DNA of 64,000 bases from Dothistroma septosporum (Eukaryota > Ascomycota > Dothideomycetes > Mycosphaerellales > Mycosphaerellaceae): assembly GCA_002236755.2 (NCBI GenBank), contig NBZP02000033.1, positions 2,046,262-2,110,261 of the forward strand, given 5' to 3'. Every line of letters begins with the position of its first letter. Position 1 is the stretch's first letter. The notes under the pieces were generated by a model. The model searched no databases, was not told the DNA's origin, and worked only from the letters and a program-made list of their open reading frames with translations. The translations under genes were made by a program, and so were the position numbers. Positions 53,420 through 64,000 of this stretch are shown piece by piece.

Positions 53420-53915
53420 TGGGAAGGGTATAGGTAGGGGAGGCTGGAGCTGATGTCATGGTGCGGTGTGAAATGCCTGTTCCACTGTATCTGTATGAGG
53501 TGCTGTATCATATTCGTGTGGCCTCTCGTGATCTTCGTTGCGGGACTGAGCATGATCCACCTTCATATCGTTATCGAGACTCCGCGTCGATCCCTGTTTC
53601 TCGAGATGTTGAAAATGCTTAGGATTGAGCAACGTTCCGCTTGAGACTTGTTCAAGCCTCCCGCTACCTTCATGGCTTCGTCTGAACACCAAGTCTGTCT
53701 GGTACTTGGACGACACTGCTGGACAGCATAGGGAAGATGAGACTGAGGTGCTGCTTAGCTGTCGCTCGAAATGTCGTCGTCTGTTATTTCGGGAGTGTCC
53801 AAAGACAAAGGACATTGTCTTCGCACGGCCCATACCATTTCACACTCTCGCCTCGTCCAGACTTGCTCTCAAAGTATTGCAGGTGCTTAGTGCAAAGCAG
53901 TAGCTGGGCTGACGC
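53420..53915. other. Convergent intergenic region
   Basis: 496 bp between the 3' ends of the amidohydrolase and monooxygenase genes. Nothing recognised. Confidence 0.4.
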
Positions 53916-55487
53916 CTACTCAAGCTTCTCACTGCCTTCCTCTTTCATACCATTCGTCTGAATGCCAAATCGGTCTCGGATCTTGTCTTCCTGTTGCACG
54001 ACCGATCGCGGTAACGCAGCACCGACGCCACAAAGCACGAAAAGAGCCCACTTCCACCGGAAAGGATTGATCAGAATGACGAATACGAACCAATACATCA
54101 ACTCTGCATATGTGAAGAAGTCGAACGCACCAGTCGGTGCTCGTTGCTTGACCCAACGCGTGAAGTCAATCCAAGCTTTCATAAGCTTCTCGGTCGGTCG
54201 CGCCAGGGGATCGACCAGGAACATGAGCAAGAAACGTGTATAGATGCCGATGTGGTAGTTACCAACAGTACCGATGGCGTTGACGTAGGTGCAGTTGTTG
54301 GCGCAGATGTCCACATGCTTTGGCGGGAAGACTTGCAAATACCAATTGGGCGGTTCATATTGTTCCTCGAAGCATTCTTCCGGTAGAAAGTTGAGGCTGG
54401 GGCGTTCGTAGCCTGTTGCCATTATGACCATGTCGCCTTCGATGAGCTCCTCCCTGCCTGGACCACCCTTTGGCACACCTTGGCTTCGATGGTTGAAGCG
54501 GATGCCGTCCTCTGTGAAGCCTTTGATGTCACCGCGGAGCCAGCTTGCGTTACCATTACGGATCTGCTCCAGGACGTCGTTGTTGACCATTGGTGTTTCC
54601 ATGAAAAGGCCTTGTCCGCTGGACGCGGCCGGTGCAATGTCCTTCAGGTCTCTGTAGAAAAACAGTCTCAGTAGACTTTCTGGGATCCAAGAGAATGGCG
54701 TCTCTGCTCCGAAGATGTTCAAGCTGAGAAGCACGTCGATGAAAGGATTGCGCGGGATTATCCACTTCTCACTTCGTGCAAGTATGTATGTCTTCTCGGC
54801 TCCGGCATGAGTGGTGAACTCCATGGCTTCAATGGCAGAAGCTCCTCCGCCAACGACCATCACCTTCTTGCCCTTCGCGTCATTCTCCTTGCCGTCGAGC
54901 TCGGAAGAGTGGAAGACTTTGCCCTTGAACTGGCCTTGACCTTTGATCTGTGCCATCTTGGGATCACCACACGTGCCCACACACGCGATGATGCCGTCGA
55001 AGCGACCGTTCGACTCGTCGTTGATGACCCATCTGCCCTGACGGTCCTTGTAGACCTTCTCGACTCTTGTATCGAACTTTGTCTTTTCTTGCAGGTTGTA
55101 CTGTTTCCATAGCTTTTCAATGGCTCCGACAATCTGCTTGCGGTCGGGGTATCCTTCCGACCACTTCACGCTTGGATGAAAGCGGTACATGACCGAGTGG
55201 ATCTGCAGCCCGGAGGTGTTGTTGACCTTAGCCCAAATGCCGCCCAGACTCTTGCGGCTCCCTGCCTCGAAGATCTGAACATCGAAGCCATGGCCGACAC
55301 AATGCGATGCTGATGAAACGCCGGTCAATCCAGCCCCGATGATGGCGATCTTCGGTCGGCCGAGTTTGGCGCCCGGCGGTGGCGGCGTTGGCGACAGGAG
55401 ATGGTCGAGGAGAGATTGTAGGAGTTGGAAGAGGAATATGAAGGGCGCGTTCAAGAACTGCTGGAGGCGGCTCGCTCCCACCTGCAT
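53916..55487 (-). CDS. Flavin-containing monooxygenase
   Basis: A single exon gives 523 residues. A hydrophobic N-terminal stretch (FLNAPFIFLFQLLQSLLDHL) may anchor it. The FAD site is IAIIGAGLTGVSSA (GxGxxG, about residues 47-60). The NADPH site is KVMVVGGGASAIEAM. Between them is FKGKVFHSSEL, the FxGxxxH fingerprint of FMO and Baeyer-Villiger enzymes, and MVIMATGYERPS matches the ATGY motif. The C-terminus has two hydrophobic segments (LMYWFVFVILINPF, ALFVLCGVGAALP), so the protein is probably ER membrane bound. Substrate unknown. It faces the amidohydrolase tail to tail and is divergent with the NTF2-like gene. Confidence 0.9.
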   Translation of the reverse strand: MQVGASRLQQFLNAPFIFLFQLLQSLLDHLLSPTPPPPGAKLGRPKIAIIGAGLTGVSSASHCVGHGFDVQIFEAGSRKSLGGIWAKVNNTSGLQIHSVMYRFHPSVKWSEGYPDRKQIVGAIEKLWKQYNLQEKTKFDTRVEKVYKDRQGRWVINDESNGRFDGIIACVGTCGDPKMAQIKGQGQFKGKVFHSSELDGKENDAKGKKVMVVGGGASAIEAMEFTTHAGAEKTYILARSEKWIIPRNPFIDVLLSLNIFGAETPFSWIPESLLRLFFYRDLKDIAPAASSGQGLFMETPMVNNDVLEQIRNGNASWLRGDIKGFTEDGIRFNHRSQGVPKGGPGREELIEGDMVIMATGYERPSLNFLPEECFEEQYEPPNWYLQVFPPKHVDICANNCTYVNAIGTVGNYHIGIYTRFLLMFLVDPLARPTEKLMKAWIDFTRWVKQRAPTGAFDFFTYAELMYWFVFVILINPFRWKWALFVLCGVGAALPRSVVQQEDKIRDRFGIQTNGMKEEGSEKLE

Positions 55488-55905
55488 GGTTGCGACCTCG
55501 GTGGTGGGTCAGGCGGTGCGGCGGAGCGTCGTTGTTGTCGTCCTTTGCGCTGGAGCTTCAAGCTGTACAACGATGCGACCAGCCCGAAAGAATGGAAGAA
55601 GTGACACGAAGCATAGCGACGTCAAGCACGGCTGCAACGAAAAACGACTCGAGGAAACAAACGGGAGCTTCTCAACGACATTGGCGGCTGCGCGGCACCT
55701 TCGGATCCAGGAACGCGTCCATTGGATTGTCTACGTCACAGCCAGCAGAGCACGTTTCTTTCTAACATGTGAAAGACAACTCGGCCAGGGGTTGTTCTTC
55801 CTTGCTCCCAGCCTCGTGGCTCTCGTGGATGGTAAAATCGTGTTGCATACGATCATCTATCCCGTCGCAACAAGTGATTGACTCTCTAGTCCCTCTTCCA
55901 CCAAC
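55488..55905. promoter_or_regulatory. Divergent promoter, monooxygenase / NTF2-like gene
   Basis: 418 bp between two start codons. A reverse-complement open frame over this stretch lacks motifs. Confidence 0.45.
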
Positions 55906-56584
55906 ATGGACGACCCTATCCAAGATGTGGCCGATGTGGTCCATCGACTGACTCAAGGCTCACCAAAACAGCAAGAAGAGGCCATCAACGAATACTTCAC
56001 CACCGACGCCTCCTTTACACATCCATTCTGTAGGACGGGTAGCTTTGAGGGTAGCAGGTGGTTGATACACGCCATCTTCCGATGGTACAAGGTCATGAGC
56101 CCGAAGATTGACTTGACCGTGCACTCCGTCGGTACGATGCCTCAACAGCCGTGTCCTCCCGCGCAGTACTGATCTCTGTTGGACAGCATTCGACGAGACC
56201 AACCTCATCCTCTACATCAACATCAGCCAGGTCTTCTCCATCTGGCTGGTACCCTTCCATCACGCGCACGTCAATCTCACGACCGTTCTCCAACTCGTCC
56301 GGAAACAGCGAAAGTATTACATTCAGAGTCAAAACGATCTGTATCAGGCGGATCAGTTCATCAAATTCCCACCCGGCCTGTCTCACATGGGACCTCTTTT
56401 CATTCTGTTCTGGAACTTCCTCGCCACGTTCTTCTGCGTCGTTGGTGCGTACATCGGAGCTCCGTTCACGAGGTATATGCAGCGACAAAGCGAGAAGAGG
56501 AATGATATGGGTGGATATGCCAATGGAGATGCGTTCTATCGACGGCAGCAAGAGATGATCAGATCCAAGCAATACCGGCCATGA
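55906..56584 (+). CDS. NTF2-like (SnoaL/SigF-type) protein with membrane anchor
   Basis: Exons 55906-56131 and 56187-56584 encode 207 residues. The first part reads DDPIQDVADVVHRLTQGSPK, EEAINEYFTTDASFTHPFCR and WLIHAIFRWYKVMSPKID, the NTF2-like fold of fungal SnoaL/SigF-type proteins. The second exon continues FDETNLILYINISQVFSIWL, VRKQRKYYIQSQNDLYQADQ and a membrane helix (LFILFWNFLATFFCVVGAYI). The intron of 55 bp is GT-AG. The family has been tied to lipid or sterol-linked proteins, but a function is not established. It shares a promoter region with the monooxygenase. Confidence 0.8.
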
Positions 56585-57449
56585 TGCAGACTGAGCAAAG
56601 AACGAGGAGGGCAGCATCACCTGCTCTCTCTCTCTCAAGGTGGCCCCGTTTGGAGAGTCCATTCAGCTGTTGCAGAAGCGCAGTTGCGGATGACAGTGAT
56701 TTTTTGGCTGGGACGACTCCGCTGATAACACGCAATGCCCGTCGTGGCGCAGTGCTTTTCTCGACGGGTGGTGGCAGCTGTTGCCCACTGACGGCATCTG
56801 GATCATTCCTTCTTGACGAACGGAGAGGCTCTTGAATACTCGAGGTACGGCGAACTGGGACTTGCAATCAGCGGACCAGGTGCGTGCTCGGTCATTCTGA
56901 ATGGCGTTCTGAGCTCGGAGACTGCCTCTGCGTACTTCGTGAAACAACTGCTTGAACTGTACCGTATTGTGCGTACGAAGCGAGTAGACACATGGGAGAA
57001 CGTTCGCAATTGCCAGGTAAACAAGCAGATGTCCTGCCAGATGTATCCTGGAAACCACCTCCAGACCTTCCTGCATCGCTGCTACAACGCCACCTGCCTG
57101 ACATGCCCTTCAAACTATGGCCGGCGGGCTTACCCTGCGACTTTCATCTATCGTCCTCTTCTGCTTGTGCCACTGCAGCTTTAGCAACAATCCTCCGGTC
57201 CAGCATAACCACGCACATTCGCATCGAGCATTCCCATCTTTTGTTCCCGGCGCTCAAGCTATCTTCACTTGAATTCCGACGTGTTCCATCGCTCACATCG
57301 TTCCCGCATGACAACAGTTGGCGAACAATGCTGAAGTCGCCAGCAATCGCCACCATCGTGATCGCTCCGACTCTCTAGTCGAGTCAAGCAGGACTCTGTA
57401 GAGTCAAAGCACCATTTCCTTGACTGCCAGCCCCGTGCGCATTATCAGC
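56585..57449. other. Intergenic region upstream of the Tubby-like gene
   Basis: About 860 bp. Open frames (for example 56813-57184 forward) have no motif. A short CT-rich tract lies near 56625. Confidence 0.4.
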
Positions 57450-59229
57450 ATGGACGCCCCAGCTCCGTCAGGCTCACTCAACGTTGTTGATGAGTTCGGC
57501 CTGCCGCCTCCGGCACCACGAAAGCCTGTCGAGGACGACCCTGAATCCGAAGGTAGTTGCGGTCGACAACCATCCCGAGCCCAGGCGTCCGCTGACGATT
57601 GCAGTCGCTCCTCCGCCACCGGCACCCGTCACGGAACTCGAGCATCATCCTGATGCCGCACCGACTGTGGTCATGAAGGAAGGCGACACATTGAAAATCG
57701 TACCTGCAGCTGAGTCGCCGAAACCAGCTGAGGCCGAAGCGGAGATTGAGGCACCAAAGCCGGCAGAACCTGAACCAAAGGTCGATACACCGATACCAGC
57801 AGAGCCTGTCGCGAAAGCGGAGCCGCTCAAACCAGCAGCGTCCGAACCGAAGGTCGCGTTACCGAACCCGACGGAGCCTGAAGCGAAAGCCGAATCGCCC
57901 AAACCGGCAGAAGCTGAACCGAAAGCACCAGCTGCGATTGAACCTCCTGCTCCAACGCCGCCTGAAGCGATAGTCGAACCTCCCAACCCAGTTGTGCCTG
58001 TGCCTGAAGCGAAAGCACCAGCCGCAGTCGACCCTCCTGCTGTCTCGCCATCTGAATTGACGGTCGAGCCTCCAGTGCCAGCTAAAATTGACCCTCCTGC
58101 TGTCTCGCCTCTTGTTCCTACGCCTCCTATTGTTGTACCTCCAGCAGCCTTACCACCCGTCACGAAAATCGAAGCTCTAGCATCAGCAGTGCCCGAAGCG
58201 AAGCCAACAGCTGCAGTTGAGCATCTTCCTGTCCCGCCGCCTATTTCAACGGCACTCGCTGCGGCACCTCCCATCATGTCGGCCACTTCCCCAAAGGTAC
58301 CCGAGGCGCCGACGGCACCGGTGCCTGTGCCTGTTGATCACGCTGCTGTAAAGGACACGTCCAAGACAGCCAGCGTCGAGCCATTGCCACCCCCAGCCTC
58401 GAAGCCAGAGGCACCTGTGGCTGGTGATCATGTCGCTGGCCACGAGGTCACGGTTTCCAAGGCTGTACCTGTGGATGATGAGCCACCGGCGCCCGCGGCA
58501 GCACCCGAACTTGCTCACCACGACACAGCTACTACAGCTACTACAGCTTCAACTGCACATCTTGACACAGCATCTAAGACAGCCACACTCGCGCCGTCAA
58601 CCCGGACTGATGTCACCCGGACCGACATGTCTTCACGCGGCAGAACAGCAGCTAGTCTAGCAGACTTGCCTACACCCACGGAGATCTTCGCTGGACATGT
58701 CGCCGAGCACCCAACGACGCTGGTGATGAGGGACGGACAGATACTCGACGACTCGGGCGAGGCTTTGTACAGAATCAACGGCAAAGCCCTCACCGACAGA
58801 CAGCACGCCCCGGTCTTTGATCTCCGTCGAGGCTACTTCCGACGTCGAACTTGGACAGTCAAGCCAAACGGCGGCAGGAAGCAACTGCGCATCAGATCGC
58901 GACAACACTATGGCTTATTCTATGTCCCGATGCCACCTGAGAGCACAGGCGGCGCCAAGAACAGGGAAGCTGTCCTTCACGCCAATCAGCTGCGTCTTGG
59001 TGCGAGCAAATCCCTGTTCGAGAACAAGGCCATTGTTGCGATGGTCGAGGGCGACAGGATGCAGGTTGCCAAGGGTTTCGATCTTGCACTTGCGGGAGCG
59101 ATGTGGAAGGCACAGGCTGATACATATCCGAAGCATGAACGTCGCATATGGGCCATCGATCTGCAGAAGACCAAGTCAACAGGGAGGCTCAGGACGAAGC
59201 TGAGCAACATCTCCGCCCACACGGCCTGA
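57450..59229 (+). CDS. Pro/Ala-rich protein with Tubby C2/LURP-like C-terminal domain
   Basis: Exons 57450-57552 and 57605-59229 encode 575 residues. The 52-bp intron (gtagtt...gcag, with a CTGAC branch site) joins PESEG to VAPPPPAPVTEL. Residues about 60-330 are low-complexity Pro/Ala/Glu/Lys, with short imperfect repeats (SPKPAEAEAEIEAPKPAEPE and similar) spaced by about 11-13 residues. The final 190 residues are folded: TEIFAGHVAEHPTTLVMRDG, GEALYRINGKALTDRQHAPV, FDLRRGYFRRRTWTVKPNGG. This resembles the LURP-one-related/Tubby-like beta barrel (a basic patch and an xFRI/NGK turn). The match is by general pattern only. No signal peptide or membrane segment. Function unknown. Confidence 0.65.
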
Positions 59230-59369
59230 TGCGGCAGCTGGCAACCGGCACCTAATTTTTAGCCTTGGACTCGACCGCTTGTACCTAGTCTTGACTCTAA
59301 TTCTTTTGTACCTAGCTAATGATGTCGATACCTACTACCAGCGAGTACAGCATCCACACGCCGGGGCCT

Positions 59370-61243
59370 CTAGTGTGGCTTGTGCCTGTCCGCCAATCTG
59401 TCATTCTCGAGATGTACCTCAATCCTGTTCGTCATCTTGTGATCGACATCTTTGCAGCAGGCACACGCGATCAGGCCAACGACACCAAATGCCATTGACA
59501 CCATTGTGACAACAAATATCGCATGGCAGTATGCCTCGTTCACTGCCGCAGTCGCTGCTGCTACGATTGCTGCCGGATACGAAGAGAGCTCTGTGGTGCT
59601 GACTACCGCCATCAGCTGTGAGAGTTGGTTTTGTGGCAAACCTGCTGCCAGCACCGCTTTCGGAACGCGCTTCGCAGTCTCGCTGGCCAGTTCCTTGCTG
59701 AGCACAGTGCTGTAGATGGTCGTACCGATCGCGCCTGCCGCATATCTGAATGTGCCACTGATACCGCCAGCAATCCCAAGATCCTTGTGCTCAACACCCA
59801 TTTGTGTGATTGCGATGGCTAGGTAGATCGCCCAGCCGAAACCAGCCTGGGAGAGGAACAGGAATGCGATCATGGTGCCTTTGTTGTCGGGTGTCACCAG
59901 GCCTAGAAGGGAGCCGAAGAGGACCATGACGAAGGACGATCCGGTCAGCTGCCATTGCCAGTTCTTGATCTTGCTGCCGAAGAGCGTGAGGCCCGTGGCT
60001 CCGGTGAGGATGGCGAGGCCTTGAGGTAGCGAGAGCACGACGCCGTACTGCCAGTCTGTGCCGCCGTTTGTGTAGAACTTGGTAATCATGGTAGGCCACA
60101 GAATGCTGGACGAGTAGTAGAACATGTTCACGACACCGAGAGCGATGGCGGGTGCGAGGAAGTCCCGGCCGTTCGAGGATGTGAAGATGTGGGTTGGTGT
60201 GATTGGATACTTTAGCTTGCCGGCTTTGGGAGCGAAGTGTTCCCAGCAGGCGAAGAGGATGACGAAGACGAAGCCAACGACGAGTGGAGCGACGACGTGG
60301 GCGTCGTTGGAGCCGTATGAACCAGCGTAGACGATGCCCACGAGAACGGGGACCGCACCAGCGGCGAAGAGGAACATGCCGAGATAGTCGAGCTCCTTTA
60401 TGACCCGAGACAGGGGTTCGCCCGTTCTGTGAAGCTGTTAGTGTCCTGGCGGTGAGACCATACGAGAATGTACTTACGGTCTTGAAGGTGGGAAGTACAT
60501 CAGCACCAGCCCAAGGAACGACAGGAACTGGAGGATAGCCATGGACCAAAAGTTCCACTCCCAGCTCCCGGACTGGTAGCCATACCGCGCGGTCACGGGT
60601 GCGACAATAACAGTGATGTATACCACCAAATCCGCGAACACAACGCCAATATGTCTCCACTTGTTAGGCAGTAGTTCCGGAAGGGAGAAAGCAGCCATCT
60701 GGCAGTTGGCACCACCGAATCCGATGATGACCATACCAGCGGTGATCTGTTGCGCTCCGTTGGTTTTGTTGTACTTGGCAGTGGCCACAGTGATGTGCCC
60801 GATGAAGGTCACGAAGTTGCCGCCCACAATGAACCATCGTCGTCCGAGCCAGTCCGTGAGGGGACCAAACCATGTGAAGCTGATAGTGATGGCGATAGTC
60901 CAGGCTGGAACGTACCAGCTGTATGCGGTAGGGTCACCAAGGTCTGCGCATACTTCTGATCCGATGGCCGACACAACAGGAACGGCCCAGAATGACAGTC
61001 CGTACCCAATAGAGAGGATCTGTGCAAGGTCATGAATGACGCACCCCAACCTTTTCATGTTCGACAGTCACTCACCACGCAAACTATCCAGGTCTTGAGG
61101 GTAACGATCGCTTCCGGTCTCCCGAGATCGTGACTCTCCTTTGTTGGCGGTGTCGCAGTAGCATTGGCTCCCTTCTCAAGACTCCCCTTGAAGTTTTCAC
61201 TAGCGACGCCGTGGCCTGCAGGCTCCGTGAATGTAGTATCCAT
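59370..61243 (-). CDS. MFS efflux pump, TRI12/DHA14 type
   Basis: Exons 61243-61076, 61019-60478 and 60426-59370 encode 588 residues. A soluble N-terminus (EPAGHGVASENFKGSLEKGA) is followed by about 14 membrane helices. Landmarks include WFGPLTDWLGRRWFIVGGNF (motif A), AGMVIIGFGGANCQMAAFSL, PELLPNKWRHIGVVFADLVV (the TRI12 family signature), LDYLGMFLFAAGAVPVLVGI and GISGTFRYAAGAIGTTIYST (motif C-like). TRI12-family pumps export secondary metabolites or siderophores. No substrate is indicated by sequence. Introns of 56 and 51 bp are GT-AG. It lies near a monooxygenase and decarboxylase gene. Confidence 0.88.
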
Positions 61244-61922
61244 GACTGTGATTGTCGAGACTCAATCACACCGAGTGAGCAATGATGCTGGCGAGAGCAA
61301 CAAAGGGCGGCTGTCCGCGATCAACTGAGAAGGACCAGCTGTTCGACGCCAGGACCCTCTGCTATGTCTCAGCAGAGAAAGGTTCAGAGTCCGACAGGCT
61401 TCGGTCTTGCTGGGGTGGAGGAGTCTATAGCTCTTCCGGAACAATGAACGACACTAGTCTGGTGATCGATTCTTTTGCCCTGATAGATTCATTGTCGTAC
61501 AGTAGCGGATGCGGGTATTGTTTGCCAGGCGCGATTTTGTGATATGCTCAAGCCGCTCCATTAGTCGGTCATAGCAGTGACATGGTGCTCCAGACTAGCA
61601 CACGCCGAAGAAAATCCATCTGGCAAGGATCTCTGGCCCTTGCACATTAGGCGCTAGCGATGCTGTGCCGGCATGAGCCCAGTATTACTGCCGCGCCTGT
61701 GGAAGTTGTACACGACCGACTCCGTTGTTGAGAATTGAACAGATACATTTCATGTGCAGCCGGCCCTAGCGGTTGGGAGGCGGGCGGGGCGACAACGTGG
61801 AACAGCAGCCTCTTGCTGTACAACTCCATACACTGAAGCTGTGTGCTGTTGTGGGACATCATGTCGGCCGTGTAAACATGAGTTACAGTTTCTCCATCCT
61901 CCTATGGTAGGTGTGCATCTGG
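61244..61922. other. Intergenic, promoter of the TRI12-type pump
   Basis: 679 bp between the pump start codon and the receptor 3' end. No gene is supported. Confidence 0.4.
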
Positions 61923-63294
61923 CTACACGTGGTCCTGTGCTCGTACCATCTGCTCGGTCGTGTAGATGGCGCTTCTGTCATCACCCTTGGGTTGTTCCTG
62001 CTCGGCACTGATCATTACTCTTTCATCACTTCCTTCTGAGCTGGGATATCGTCCGGTCTTCCATTTCATCATCTCGAAGTCTGGTTCACGGTCTCTGCTG
62101 CGTTCGTGGTAAACGTCTACGCTTCGTGATACTACGATGCCGGAGCCACCGATCTCGCCTTTTGGCGAGCGACGCGAGAAACTGAAATATTTGGATGGAT
62201 CGTGCGATCCTTTGTTGCCTGAGTGACTGGATGCGGAACGAAACCAGTGTGTCCTGAAGCGAGGCGGCATTAGCGTTGATGCTCAACATTCCACGGTTCG
62301 GCAGACGGTCGTGACTTACTTGCTGATCAATGGCTTGATACCAGGAGCACAAGCCACGACAGTCGCCACAAACGTTTCTCGCGAGGCCCAGCCCAAGGCA
62401 ATGATCAGAGTGTCGAGCGACTCCAGGGAATAGTAAGCCCTCAGTATGGTTGCAACAATGACGAAGAAACCAAGCGAGAACAACACGATCAACGCGATCT
62501 TCTGCTTCACGGGCACTTTGACCCTGAACAGGAGCGGCATTGGCAGGATAATGATGCCAAGGTCGGTGAGGCTGTTGAGAACTCCTATCACAATGTAATT
62601 GGGCTTCCGAAGAGTGCAGTTGTCTATTCTCGTGTTAGTCTATGCCTGACACCGACCAGCACGTCGATTCGTTGCTTACCACCAGGGTACGGCTTGATCT
62701 GCCATGACCGTGATGCCGGCAGACATTGGCAGACATGAGTAAGTATGCATGCTAGCCAAGTGCAGAACGTAAAGACAGAGAAGATCTTGACGGCCATTTC
62801 TTGTCTCGCAACACCGGTCCTTTGTAAGTCAGCATCCAGCAACTGCATGTGGTATCGCTCCGACTCACCCGAGCTTGACGTAAATCGTAAGCAAAACACC
62901 TTTGAGCGCCCAGATCAAGCTGATGTACCAGATCCAATTCATAAAAGCCAGCTTCGACCCCAAAGTCATGGCTGGTATTTGGCTGTCAGGGACCAGCATG
63001 GCCGTTACTTCGTTGAGGCCGACATTGTTGCTCAATTGCGTCAGATTGTATATGCCGGCGGTCTCCAATGTGTAAAATATCTGCCGCAATGATCAGTACG
63101 CGGGGTCCGGGAGTCGGCGAAGAGCGTCGACTCACCAACGCGAGAGCTGCAAATGCATCACCGATGTCGAGGTTCCTGATGCCGAAGAACTTCAGTCGTG
63201 CATAGAAGCGCAGCAAAATGAGACATATGCTGATGCCGTACTCCGTCCAAACTTCTCGGAACAGAGCGTCGGTCGAAGGTGCGCCCGAGGACAT
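61923..63294 (-). CDS. Pth11-like rhodopsin-domain membrane protein
   Basis: Five exons (63294-63136, 63080-62869, 62819-62680, 62623-62320, 62253-61923) encode 381 residues. Four GT-AG introns are 49-66 bp. The fungal rhodopsin-domain (SAT4/Pth11-like) fold has seven helices. Visible segments are YGISICLILLRFYARLKFFG, NWIWYISLIWALKGVLLTIY, FSVFTFCTWLACILTHVCQC, LNSLTDLGIIILPMPLLFRV and ALIVLFSLGFFVIVATILRA. The pattern VSDxxLLxLPxP-like here is LTDLGIIILPMPLL, a known hallmark. DNCTLRKPNYIVIGV is the conserved cysteine loop before helix 5. The C-terminal 110 residues are cytosolic. No CFEM domain. It may sense surface or nutrient signals (family inference). Confidence 0.87.
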
Positions 63295-64000
63295 GGCAGT
63301 GTCCTGTTAGAAGAAGCTGGGCATATGCTAAGAGTTTGGGAGGATGCTCGAACAATCTCGAGACAGACACCGCAAAGACAAGCAAGCAGGCCCAGGAATG
63401 GTCTTTCACAGAAGACATGGCGGACGGGGCGAGAGACGCAGCTTGTCTCCGTGCATGCTCCTTTCTGGCAGCCGTCCGTCGAGCTGCGGTCGCTTATCGA
63501 TGTGATCCAAAGTGCGATGCATCCATGACCATGACCATGACCATGTCCATTGCCATGTCGATGGCGCCAGACGGAGGGTGCTAGTGTCTGCGCGCCTGGT
63601 ACTATCGTGATTGTCAAGCGACATGGTCATCGGTGTGGCGCTCGTTCGGGGACTGTCACTGCGCTGAACAGCAGGTGTGGCGGGTGGTCCCGGAGACAAG
63701 GTCGCTTCCCTAGCAGGTCGTGGATGAAGTCGAAAGAGAGTGCGATCCCTGCTGGTACCCTGGTATCCTGGCATCCTGGCGTCTTGGTATCCTGGGTGCC
63801 TGGATGCCTGGGTGCCTGGGTACCTGGGTGCCTGGCATGCCTCCTCGGCCCGGGAATAGTGGTGTGAATATATCCCTGCCCTTGCCGCCGCAGCGGCGAC
63901 TGTGGGTCTGTCTATCATGTGCCGGCCGGCAGGATCTGTTGGCCAGGACGCGAGAGAAGCGCGCGCAGGTGAGACCACCAGCCGATTGACTGTGGGCATA
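63295..64000. other. Intergenic end of window
   Basis: No gene is supported. It has the receptor promoter, a hexamer-like (ATGACC)n tract near 63521-63562 and the octamer repeat below. A long reverse frame here owes its length to the repeat. Confidence 0.45.
63751..63838. repeat. Tandem octamer repeat (CCTGGGTG-type, about 11 units)
   Basis: Consecutive 8-bp units follow CCTGG plus a variable triplet (TAT, CAT, GTG, ATG, GTA); the first unit is degenerate and one has CTTGG. It does not lie in a supported gene. Confidence 0.9.

Noticed and set aside
63406..63999. 197-codon reverse frame with repeated His-Pro-Gly-Tyr units
   Set aside because: The apparent repeat protein is only the translation of the 8-bp minisatellite, whose unit is not a multiple of three; no gene evidence.
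1..64000. tRNA, rRNA or snoRNA genes
   Set aside because: I looked for B-box-like GGTTCGANTCC sequences in the intergenic regions on both strands and saw none with a paired acceptor stem; a tRNAscan-SE run could overturn this.
1..64000. Transposable elements
   Set aside because: No reverse transcriptase, integrase or transposase motif and no long terminal repeats were seen; the pseudogenes are host gene families.

Overview
The window is nuclear DNA of a filamentous ascomycete (Pezizomycotina). Genes are small and closely packed on both strands. They are interrupted by short introns (about 45-110 bp) with GTRNGT-type donors and CTGAC/CTAAC-like branch sites. Fungal-specific families are present: HET, DUF4291, Pth11-like rhodopsin domain, DUF2985, SamB/MUB1 and a DUF2421 ER transporter. 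The family mix suggests Dothideomycetes, but that placement is inference and no marker settles it.

Layout. 1-13.4 kb: a partial F-box gene, RPL32, MRT4, a BRE4-like membrane transporter, an SMP-30-type lactonase, a secreted DUF3237 protein and VPS16. 13.6-17.6 kb: a Mg-chelatase-like gene, then about 3 kb without an intact gene that holds a broken DUF4291 gene and other decayed coding-like frames. 17.7-32.6 kb: BMS1, a Pbi2-like proteinase inhibitor, an aldo/keto reductase, a DUF2985 membrane protein, a small F-box/2EXR-like gene, a broken FAD oxidase with its middle deleted, an Scd6/LSM14 gene, a KPWE-domain gene (candidate PEX39) and a small membrane protein. 33-43.6 kb: IRC22 (TRAP-alpha), a small Cys-rich orphan, RCM1, a bestrophin-like protein, two head-to-head mitochondrial ribosomal protein genes (mL38 and uL4m) and a sugar transporter. 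44.9-50.2 kb: a decayed HET gene, ATG16 and MUB1/samB. 52.4-63.3 kb: a decarboxylase-type amidohydrolase, an FAD monooxygenase, an NTF2-like protein, a Pro/Ala-rich Tubby/LURP-like protein, a TRI12-type efflux pump and a Pth11-like receptor.

Shared roles. Several genes serve translation: RPL32, MRT4, BMS1 and RCM1 for cytosolic ribosomes, mL38 and uL4m for mitoribosomes, and Scd6 for mRNA control. VPS16, ATG16, IRC22 and the PEX39 candidate serve organelles. The 52-63 kb end looks accessory: an aromatic-acid decarboxylase, a monooxygenase, an NTF2-like protein and an efflux pump could form a small catabolic or secondary-metabolite neighbourhood (inference).

The most unusual observations are a 38-bp near-perfect palindrome upstream of RPL32; at least three broken accessory genes whose stops often fit TGG, CAG or CGA turned into stop codons; two GC-AG introns; three independent minisatellites that all have 8-bp units; and a Cys-rich orphan whose apparent internal stop is removed by a canonical intron.
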